Source: DASYAN01 sp036501345
GTDB lineage: Bacteria > Chloroflexota > Ktedonobacteria > Ktedonobacterales > Ktedonobacteraceae
Assembly (NCBI GenBank): GCA_036501345.1
Contig: DASYAN010000102.1
Coordinates: 1 to 8,669 of the forward strand
DNA length: 8,669 bases
Direction of reading: 5' to 3'
Below, in pieces: positions 1 through 5,557 of the stretch. The number at the start of each line of letters is the position of its first letter. Position 1 is the stretch's first letter. The notes beneath the pieces were generated by a model that was given only the letters and a program-made list of their open reading frames with translations, did no database searches and had not been told where the DNA came from. Position numbers and translations under genes: made by a program.

Positions 1-1
1 A

Positions 2-121
2 GATGCTTTGCCTCTGGGACAGTTTGTGCCTGAACCTTTGCCCCTCCTCATGCCAGCACGCAAGAAGCCGAAGCAGCTTTCCACTCCGGTGGCTCCTTTG
101 GCTCCCCAGGAGGCCGCATGA
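2..121 (+). CDS. C-terminal end of an unidentified upstream reading frame (partial)
   Basis: The frame is open from the left edge and ends in TGA at 119-121, overlapping the ATG at 118 of the next gene as ATGA. The 39 visible residues are rich in Pro, Leu and Lys. The first ones have the spacing D-x3-LG-x4-E-x-L, similar to kinase subdomain IX (D-x-Y-x-LG-x3-YE-x-L). That would fit the downstream protein, which starts with the end of a kinase C-lobe. However, the distance to the later kinase motif is about ten codons too long and the rest does not look like a kinase. It may be the degraded or frameshifted front part of the same kinase gene, a separate protein coupled to the next gene, or not coding. 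I do not recognise a family. Confidence 0.3.
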   Translation, partial: DALPLGQFVPEPLPLLMPARKKPKQLSTPVAPLAPQEAA

Positions 122-1644
122 AAATACCTACCCATGAAAGACCACCCCCCCTCTCTGAAAGTGTTGCAGATCTGCCTCCCACCCTTGAAGTAGCTGTGCT
201 TAAGGCCATGGACAAAGATCCTAACGAACGCTTTTTCGACTTCTCGCTGTTTCTGGAAGTGATCCAATCCGTTTTGTCACCAGCGCCTCCTTTTCCGCTT
301 TTACTTTCTACCACTTCTCGCAAGGATAAAACTATCTCTCACCCTGTAAAGTCAACAAAAGCAGAAGCAATCTCCTCACCCATCCGCAGATGGGCTTCCA
401 AGCGTGCAGCCCTACGGCAATCTGAACCGTCTGGAGCTTCCTCTAGTACTGAGGACAACATAGCAACACCGGTTGTTTCTCTTTCCACACTCGATGCTAG
501 CATGCCAAAGCAAGTGGCAAGTATTCCGAGTCCTGAGACGCTCGAATTGGGTTCAGAAGTTGATCTAGTTGTATCCTCTGTTTCAGAGAGCGCCAAATCT
601 CTTAGCGAGGAGACAGATGACAGTGCAGATCAGCCGTTACACTTACAGAAAAGGAATGAATTTTCTGCTACTATCCTTGAGACAACACCCCCTTTTGACA
701 TTTTCACTGCTGAGCAGGGCATAGATATCCACCAGCTTGCGCACGAGGAAGCAGATGTTTCATTGTCTCCCAAACTCTTTGAGAGAGAAGCGACAGAGAT
801 AGTGCCACTAGAAGCATCGGTAGATTCTAGCCATAAGCAGGATATCATCGGAATAAATGAGAAAACTCAGTTGCAATCAAGTACGATAAGTCTCTCTCAG
901 CCGCAAATGGTGGGATTTTCATATAGGAAAAGAGTCCTTGGGATAGCACTTCTTCTCTCAGTAGTTATCGCCTTGCTTGCTTCTGAATTTTGGCCATTTG
1001 AGACTGCAGAAACTGATATTATTTCACATTCAGTGCAAAATCTAGTAAAGGGGGTAATCACACCGATTCCTCAGCATAGTACCGCTATTCCGACTGGACA
1101 ATCTTCTCCTCAAGCCACTACCCAGCCAACAATGCAGACAACTTTACCCTTACAAACGCCTACTAATGTCAGAGCAAATGCAGATTCCACAGCGACGGTC
1201 AGCCAGAGTACAACATCGGGCAATACACCATCGACACCGCCGACGTCTACACCGAAGCCAACGACACCGAGAAGCTATGAAGCGGAATCGTCGGAGAATA
1301 CGCTGCCTAGCAGCACGAGTGTGTTTGGCTGTTCTCGCTGTTCCGGGGGAGAGAGGGTCGGCGATGTCGGTCAGAGCCAGACGTTGCAATTCAACAATAT
1401 TGAGGAATCGAGTGCTGGCACATACACGCTGACGATCTATTATGTCAACGGCTTCCAGCATGACAACGGAACAGATATGAAGGTTAATGGAGTAGATGTC
1501 GCACAGTTCACGAAACCTTCCACTGGTGATTGGGACACGCCTGCCTCATTCACCTACACAGTGAGCTTGAATGCTGGAGATAACACCATCCTCTTCTATT
1601 ACCCATCAACGTTTGGCTTCGATTTTGACAGGATTGTTGTCTAA
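118..1644 (+). CDS. Membrane protein: kinase C-lobe remnant, one TM helix, extracellular CBM6/35-like domain
   Basis: 508 residues. Residues 5-50 match the end of a bacterial Hanks-type Ser/Thr kinase domain: a PPPL turn, then the final helices with KDPNERF, whose Arg38 is the conserved subdomain XI arginine. The glycine-rich loop, VAIK lysine, HRD and DFG are all absent, so this product alone cannot be an active kinase. Residues 51-268 are a low-complexity Ser/Thr/Glu linker. RKR at 270-272 precedes a hydrophobic helix at about 273-289, which predicts an N-in, C-out topology. A Thr/Pro/Ser spacer leads to residues 386-508, a beta-sandwich of CBM6/35 type: it starts YEAE (387-390), has a CxxC-like CSRC pair (405, 408) followed by SGG, then AGTYTLTIYY, a TGDW motif and a final DFDRIVV. 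The start is the first in-frame ATG after a stop at 31-33, with AGGAGG 4 nt upstream. The gene is likely a 5'-truncated or split receptor kinase. The CBM assignment is firm at family level; its ligand is unknown. Confidence 0.8.
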   Translation: MKIPTHERPPPLSESVADLPPTLEVAVLKAMDKDPNERFFDFSLFLEVIQSVLSPAPPFPLLLSTTSRKDKTISHPVKSTKAEAISSPIRRWASKRAALRQSEPSGASSSTEDNIATPVVSLSTLDASMPKQVASIPSPETLELGSEVDLVVSSVSESAKSLSEETDDSADQPLHLQKRNEFSATILETTPPFDIFTAEQGIDIHQLAHEEADVSLSPKLFEREATEIVPLEASVDSSHKQDIIGINEKTQLQSSTISLSQPQMVGFSYRKRVLGIALLLSVVIALLASEFWPFETAETDIISHSVQNLVKGVITPIPQHSTAIPTGQSSPQATTQPTMQTTLPLQTPTNVRANADSTATVSQSTTSGNTPSTPPTSTPKPTTPRSYEAESSENTLPSSTSVFGCSRCSGGERVGDVGQSQTLQFNNIEESSAGTYTLTIYYVNGFQHDNGTDMKVNGVDVAQFTKPSTGDWDTPASFTYTVSLNAGDNTILFYYPSTFGFDFDRIVV

Positions 1645-1692
1645 TGAAGTTTCACCTGACTGGCTACCAGTAGGGCAGGCTATTCCTTGTGC

Positions 1693-1719
1693 GTAGTGAC
1701 TGTAGGTAACTACTTTTTT
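1693..1719 (+). terminator. Intrinsic terminator after the CBM protein gene
   Basis: The arms GTAGTGAC (1693-1700) and GTAACTAC (1706-1713) form an 8-bp stem with one mismatch and a 5-nt loop, followed directly by six T (1714-1719). It lies 48 nt after the stop codon at 1642-1644. Orientation and T-tract fit Rho-independent termination of plus-strand transcription. Confidence 0.65.
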
Positions 1720-1923
1720 CCTCTCAAGACAAACAGGGTACGTTTCTCTTGATGAGATGGGCTGAAGAGAGCTTTCTTCTCCTCTTTGGGATAGCAAGGA
1801 AGCCTCTTTTTGTTCCAAAATTGTGCCTAATATATATATAGAGCATTTCTTAACTCAAAAGGTCCTCTCGTGAACAGCCTTCTCCACTAAAGATAGCTGA
1901 TGAAAGAGGTTTTTTCTAGAGAC

Positions 1924-1976
1924 AAAGCGGACAACTCGAGGGAAAAAGCGGACAGCCTGTAGGACAAAAGAGGACA
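1924..1976. repeat. Three direct repeats of AAAGNGGACA at 21-22-bp spacing
   Basis: Copies lie at 1924-1933 (AAAGCGGACA), 1945-1954 (AAAGCGGACA) and 1967-1976 (AAAGAGGACA), with a further AGGACA at 1961-1966. The period is two helical turns. Read on the minus strand they are TGTCC motifs. Closely spaced copies of this kind occur as transposase-binding sites at the ends of Mu/Tn7/IS21-like elements, or as operators or iterons. No transposase gene or partner end is visible in the window. Confidence 0.55.
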
Positions 1977-2157
1977 GCTTTTGGAGAACAAAGGGCCGGT
2001 GAGCGGGAGAGCCTATGCAATTTCCCAGTCGCCAAATGCTCTCACTAGGAGTTACGAAACGCCTTCGGAAGCGTGAGACCAAAAAGCACAGCCAGACTTT
2101 CTGTCATCTCCCGTAAATGAGTGAGGTTAATGGTGTACCCATAACTGACGGTTCGAC

Positions 2158-2193
2158 GGCGGGATTCGCATGCAGCCGTGCTGAGATCCCGCC
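2158..2193 (-). terminator. Hairpin downstream of the ABC ATPase gene, possible terminator
   Basis: GGCGGGAT (2158-2165) pairs with ATCCCGCC (2186-2193) over a 20-nt loop, giving an 8-bp GC-rich stem about 30 nt past the ATPase stop codon. No T-tract follows on the minus strand, so it is a Rho-dependent terminator, an mRNA 3'-end stabiliser, or part of an intergenic repeat rather than a classic intrinsic terminator. A 10-bp palindrome CTTTGCAAAG sits between it and the gene (2206-2215). Confidence 0.35.
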
Positions 2194-2222
2194 TCAACCT
2201 TATTGCTTTGCAAAGAGCTTGT

Positions 2223-3332
2223 TTAGAAGATCGTCTGACCCGTATCAGAGTCAAAGAGATGAATCTGATCGCTATCAACAAACAGACGAACCTTATCGCC
2301 AGACTTCAAGCGAGAGCGAGGATTGAGCGTGGCGATGAGGCTTTTGTCACCAGAGGCTAGGTAGACTTGCAGCTCGTTACCAAGGTTCTCAACCACATCC
2401 ACAGTTCCTTCAATGGTTGATGCTAGGTCGCGCTCAGAGCCCACAAGCTCAGCATCTTCCAAGTGTGAAGGGCGAATACCAAAGGTTAGATTACGACCAA
2501 CGCTAGCTCGGGCGCGTTCTACATAGTGTGATGGTACAGTCACACGACCAATATCCTTGAGGATAATGAAAGTTGAGTTCTCTTCCGTAATAACCTGTGC
2601 ATCAGGAATGAAGTTCATCGCAGGTGAACCGATGAAACCTGCGACAAATATATTTGCTGGATGGTCATACAATTCCTGCGGTGTACCGAGCTGCTGGATG
2701 TTACCGCCGCTCAAGACAGCAATACGATCACCCATTGTCATAGCTTCAACCTGATCGTGCGTGACGTAAATAACTGTCGTCTGGATACGCTGATGCAACT
2801 TGATAATTTCGGCACGGGTCGCAACACGCAGCTTCGCGTCGAGGTTGGAGAGCGGCTCGTCCATCAGAAAGACTTGCGCATCACGCACAATGGCACGACC
2901 CAATGCTACACGCTGGCGCTGACCACCGGATAGCTCTTTTGGCTTGCGCTTGAGCAATTGCTCTAGTCCAAGCAGAGCGGCCGCATCCTCTATGCGTTTC
3001 TTTATGTCTGGCTTGGAGAAATGACGCAATTTGAGGCCGAAGGCCATATTGTCGAAGACGGTCATATGAGGATAGAGAGCATAGTTTTGGAAGACCATCG
3101 CAATATCGCGATCTTTCGGATCAACGCCATTGGTAAGGCGATCTCCGATAAAAATTTTCCCTGCGCTTGGCTCTTCCAGTCCTGCTACCATACGCAAGCA
3201 GGTACTTTTCCCACAACCAGAGGGACCAACCAGAACCAGGAACTCTTTATCTTGAATGTCAAGACTGATATCGTGCACAATCTCGACTTTACCAAACTGC
3301 TTATAAACATGCTCAAATTGCACGCGTGCCAT
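2223..3332 (-). CDS. ugpC: Sugar ABC transporter ATP-binding protein (MsmK/UgpC/MalK type)
   Basis: 369 residues, the usual length for this family. It hydrolyses ATP at the cytoplasmic face to power sugar uptake through the two permeases encoded upstream. All catalytic motifs are present: Walker A GPSGCGKST (36-44), Q-loop Q82, signature LSGGQRQR (134-141), Walker B VFLMDEP (154-160) with Glu159, D-loop SNLDA and H-loop His192. The C-terminal third (about 240-369) is the MalK-like TOBE/OB regulatory domain, following the family hallmark GSPAMNF. The start is ATG with AAAGGGG about 9 nt upstream. The gene is last in the operon, 232 bp after the second permease, a gap holding a palindromic repeat pair and a possible own promoter. 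ATPases of this type often serve several importers. The symbol is the family name used for such proteins; glycerol-3-phosphate is not implied as substrate, and AglK is the likelier functional counterpart. Confidence 0.95.
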   Translation of the reverse strand: MARVQFEHVYKQFGKVEIVHDISLDIQDKEFLVLVGPSGCGKSTCLRMVAGLEEPSAGKIFIGDRLTNGVDPKDRDIAMVFQNYALYPHMTVFDNMAFGLKLRHFSKPDIKKRIEDAAALLGLEQLLKRKPKELSGGQRQRVALGRAIVRDAQVFLMDEPLSNLDAKLRVATRAEIIKLHQRIQTTVIYVTHDQVEAMTMGDRIAVLSGGNIQQLGTPQELYDHPANIFVAGFIGSPAMNFIPDAQVITEENSTFIILKDIGRVTVPSHYVERARASVGRNLTFGIRPSHLEDAELVGSERDLASTIEGTVDVVENLGNELQVYLASGDKSLIATLNPRSRLKSGDKVRLFVDSDQIHLFDSDTGQTIF

Positions 3333-3365
3333 CGATCATTACCCCTTTCGCTTCGGTGATAGAAT

Positions 3366-3395
3366 ATCAGAAGACGCGATAATGGTTTTTGACAA
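3366..3395 (-). promoter_or_regulatory. Weak candidate promoter for the ATPase gene
   Basis: On the minus strand TTGTCA (plus 3390-3395) lies 18 bp from TCTGAT (plus 3366-3371). The -35 matches 5 of 6 consensus positions and the -10 matches 4 of 6. It sits about 35 bp before the ATPase start, in the long gap after the second permease gene. A separate transcript would make sense for an ATPase shared among importers, but the match is modest. Confidence 0.3.
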
Positions 3396-3448
3396 ATTAA
3401 GCCAGCAAACCCCACCCCACGGGCGCAATACCCAAAGGGCACACGGTG

Positions 3449-3537
3449 AATTGGGCCCCTACACTCGGGCAATGAATTGCCGGATGAAAATGTCAAAGAT
3501 CATAATTGGGTCCCTACACCACAGGCAATAAATTGCC
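3449..3537. repeat. Two copies of a 33/34-bp palindrome-ended intergenic repeat
   Basis: Unit 1 (3449-3481) and unit 2 (3504-3537) both read AATTGGG, then C or T, CCCTACAC, a short variable stretch, and GGCAAT-NA-ATTGCC. They start 55 bp apart. The end of each unit is a perfect 6-bp inverted repeat with a 2-nt centre (3468-3481 and 3524-3537). Related GGGC/GCCC-rich sequence continues to the left as far as about 3410. The look is that of a REP/MITE-like dispersed intergenic element placed inside the operon, between permease and ATPase genes. Confidence 0.7.
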
Positions 3538-3564
3538 ATTTTATCATGTAATGCATGTTATATG

Positions 3565-4512
3565 CTATCCTTTGACTGAGCCAGCCAGGATGCCACGGAC
3601 AAAGTAACGCTGCAAGGAGAAGAAGATCACCAGAGGCAGCACCATCGAGATAAAGGCTGCCGAGGTGAGCACTTCGTAGTTGCTCCCATAAGAATTGACC
3701 AAATTGGCAATTGTCAACGTCAAAGGCGCACGCTGAGGGCTACCTCCCAGGAAAATCAGGGAGACGAGCAGATCATTCCAGACCCACATGAACTGGAAGA
3801 TGAATAGCGAGGCCAATGATGGCACCGACAGTGGTAGCACAATATTGAAGAAGAAGCGCGAATGCGAAGCTCCATCAATATGAGCTGACTCAAACAAATC
3901 CGACGGCAGAGAGCCAAAGAAGTTACGCAACAGGTAGATCGCAAATGGTAAGCCATACGCCGTATGTGCTAACCAGACCGCAAGATAGCTACCTGTTATA
4001 CCAAGGGCAGTAAAGAGGCTCAGCACGGGAGCCAAGGTGATCTGGATAGGGATGATTAGTAAAGCTACGATCCCAAAAAATAGCCAGTCACGCCCAGGAA
4101 ATTTCATCCAGGCAAAGGCATAGGCTGCAAAGGCGGCCACCAGAGTGGGCAGTAACGTACCTGGAATGGCAATGATCAGGCTATTAAGGAAGGCCTGTCC
4201 CAACCCTTGTGCCTGGATCACTTGCTGGTAGTTATCAATAGTGAACTGCCAGGGAGGTGTAAACGCAGTCCACCAACCACTACTCTGGATCAGAGAGGCA
4301 GGCCTCAACGAACTGATGAAAAGCCCAAAAGTAGGAACTGACCACAAAAGACCTATTAACACGGTAATGATAGTAACAGCGCTATTGCTCAATCCTCTCA
4401 GAATACCACTTTGCACAGAAGAACTTCGCTCCTTGATTTGGGCGACTCCATGAGAAGGTCTGGCCGTTTTCGTAGCAACGATGCTAGATGGCTTTGGATC
4501 AATCGTACTCAC
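3565..4512 (-). CDS. Carbohydrate ABC transporter permease, MalG/AglG-like
   Basis: 315 residues with six predicted membrane helices (about 46-68, 108-134, 143-165, 172-195, 228-256, 280-299). The cytoplasmic EAA loop, ESAHIDGAS through LP (208-227), is where the ATPase docks. The C-terminus QRYFVRGILAGSVKG is a strong signature of the MalG/AglG branch. It pairs with the upstream permease to form the channel. Translation starts at GTG (4510-4512), which overlaps the TGA stop of the upstream permease as GTGA. The perfect AGGAGGT at 4519-4525, 6 nt away and inside the upstream gene, fixes this start and indicates translational coupling. The N-terminal ~40 residues are a hydrophilic Ser/Thr/Lys-rich tail longer than in many relatives. 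Confidence 0.93.
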   Translation of the reverse strand: MSTIDPKPSSIVATKTARPSHGVAQIKERSSSVQSGILRGLSNSAVTIITVLIGLLWSVPTFGLFISSLRPASLIQSSGWWTAFTPPWQFTIDNYQQVIQAQGLGQAFLNSLIIAIPGTLLPTLVAAFAAYAFAWMKFPGRDWLFFGIVALLIIPIQITLAPVLSLFTALGITGSYLAVWLAHTAYGLPFAIYLLRNFFGSLPSDLFESAHIDGASHSRFFFNIVLPLSVPSLASLFIFQFMWVWNDLLVSLIFLGGSPQRAPLTLTIANLVNSYGSNYEVLTSAAFISMVLPLVIFFSLQRYFVRGILAGSVKG

Positions 4513-5426
4513 CGTTGGACCTCCTGAGCTCGTATTTGTCGGATGTTGATATACATGATGGGTAGGATCGTAAGTAACAACAGGGCTGCTAGTGCGCTTC
4601 CAATGCCGAAATTGTTAAAATTGAACAGTTGCTGGTAGTATTCTACAGCAACGACATTAGTCTGGTAATCCCCTCCAGTCATTACATAGATGACATCAAA
4701 AATCTTCAAGATATTGATGATCATAGTAGTAGTAACAACTGCAATAGTTGGACTGATCATTGGCACCGTGATGCGGAAGAAGATGCTGATGTCGTTAGCT
4801 CCATCCATCTTGGCAGCTTCTATGAGTTCGGTAGGAATACCCTTGAGCGAGGCGGAGAGGATCACCATACAAAAGCCAGTCCACATCCAGACATAGACGA
4901 TGATCAGAGCAATGTTGTTAAAACGTGGGTCGATCAGCCAAGCTTGCGGCTGAAGGTGAAACAAGGTCATAATGCCATTGAGTAAGCCAATTTGGGCTTG
5001 ATCCGACGTCTTGTAGTCATAAATAAAGCGCCAGATGACGCTAGCCCCGACAAACGAGATTGCCATAGGAACGAAGATCATAGCCTTGATGATACTCTCG
5101 ATACGGACCCGATCTGCAAGCACAGCAACCACGAGTCCCAGAAAGACAGTGAGGATAGTCGCGAGTACCAGCCAGAGCAGGTTGTTTCTGAGCACTTCCA
5201 GCATCCCACCATTTGTGAAGATATAGGCATAGTTGGTCAGTCCAACGAAACGTGAGGAGTCGTTACTAAAGAAGCTGAGCCAGATAGTATTCAGCATAGG
5301 GTAGAACAGGAAGACTACAATACACAGTACGGCTGGTGCAATCCAGAGCCATGGATTCAGGATACCAAGCCATTTTGTACCACCTGTTGGAGACAACTTT
5401 GAGCCTTTCTTGACCGTCTGTATCAT
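4509..5426 (-). CDS. Carbohydrate ABC transporter permease, MalF/AglF-like
   Basis: 305 residues, six predicted helices (about 23-45, 82-104, 112-135, 170-192, 223-245, 275-295). The EAA loop EAAKMDGAND through VP (203-222) is intact. The stretch FVPMAISFVGASVIWRF (118-134) followed by IYDYK and IGLLN is characteristic of alpha-glucoside and glucosylglycerol permeases (AglF/GgtC), which supports an oligosaccharide or glucoside substrate. There is no large periplasmic P2 loop as in enterobacterial MalF. The start is ATG with AAGGA about 9 nt upstream. It lies 131 bp after the binding-protein gene; that gap contains a hairpin likely to lower permease relative to binding-protein expression. Confidence 0.93.
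   Translation of the reverse strand: MIQTVKKGSKLSPTGGTKWLGILNPWLWIAPAVLCIVVFLFYPMLNTIWLSFFSNDSSRFVGLTNYAYIFTNGGMLEVLRNNLLWLVLATILTVFLGLVVAVLADRVRIESIIKAMIFVPMAISFVGASVIWRFIYDYKTSDQAQIGLLNGIMTLFHLQPQAWLIDPRFNNIALIIVYVWMWTGFCMVILSASLKGIPTELIEAAKMDGANDISIFFRITVPMISPTIAVVTTTMIINILKIFDVIYVMTGGDYQTNVVAVEYYQQLFNFNNFGIGSALAALLLLTILPIMYINIRQIRAQEVQR
4519..4525 (-). promoter_or_regulatory. Ribosome binding site deciding a GTG start
   Basis: On the minus strand AGGAGGT lies 6 nt before the GTG at 4510-4512, within the last codons of the MalF-like gene. It supports the unusual GTG start and the 4-bp gene overlap. Confidence 0.8.
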
Positions 5427-5519
5427 ATGATTGAATCCTTCTGTTATAAGAGCATGTTTGAAAAGTAACCTAAAGCCTGTAAGACAACAGTTAGCCTTTC
5501 AACACAATCTACCTATTAA

Positions 5520-5548
5520 GAAGGCAGACAGCAGCACCATCTGCCTTC
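5520..5548 (-). terminator. Intercistronic hairpin after the binding-protein gene
   Basis: GAAGGCAGA (5520-5528) pairs perfectly with TCTGCCTTC (5540-5548), a 9-bp stem with an 11-nt loop starting 9 nt past the binding-protein stop codon. Only two T follow on the minus strand, so it is more likely an attenuating or 3'-protecting structure than a full terminator. Sugar importer operons commonly use such structures to make much more binding protein than permease. Confidence 0.6.
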
Positions 5549-5557
5549 CCAACAATG

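Larger units (their letters stand above)
1720..2222. other. Intergenic region without a convincing gene
   Basis: About 500 bases separate the two convergent transcription units. The contents visible are an alternating TA run near 1830-1841, the GGACA array (1924-1976) and the hairpin (2158-2193). A minus-strand frame ending near 2045 could give a C-terminus around LREMTESLAVLFGLTLPKAF. It looks protein-like, but its upstream half runs antisense through the ATPase gene and I recognise no family, so it may be a gene relic or chance. Confidence 0.5.

Noticed and set aside
1150..1461. Minus-strand open frame, Arg/Cys-rich
   Set aside because: It is antisense to the Thr/Pro spacer and CBM coding; its arginine and cysteine runs come from the reverse of Ser/Thr/Pro codons.
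1830..1841. Alternating TA run as a promoter -10
   Set aside because: No matching -35 at proper distance on either strand and no gene close downstream; it is a simple repeat.
1855..2082. Minus-strand frame with a seven-residue periodicity (VRF repeats)
   Set aside because: The periodicity is just the 21-bp DNA repeat read as codons; there is no ribosome site or recognisable domain.
2117..2326. Plus-strand frame at the end of the ATPase gene
   Set aside because: Half is antisense to a certain gene and the rest covers the hairpin; no family resemblance.
3449..3537. CRISPR array
   Set aside because: Only two units, with variable interior and palindromic ends; no further copies or cas genes.
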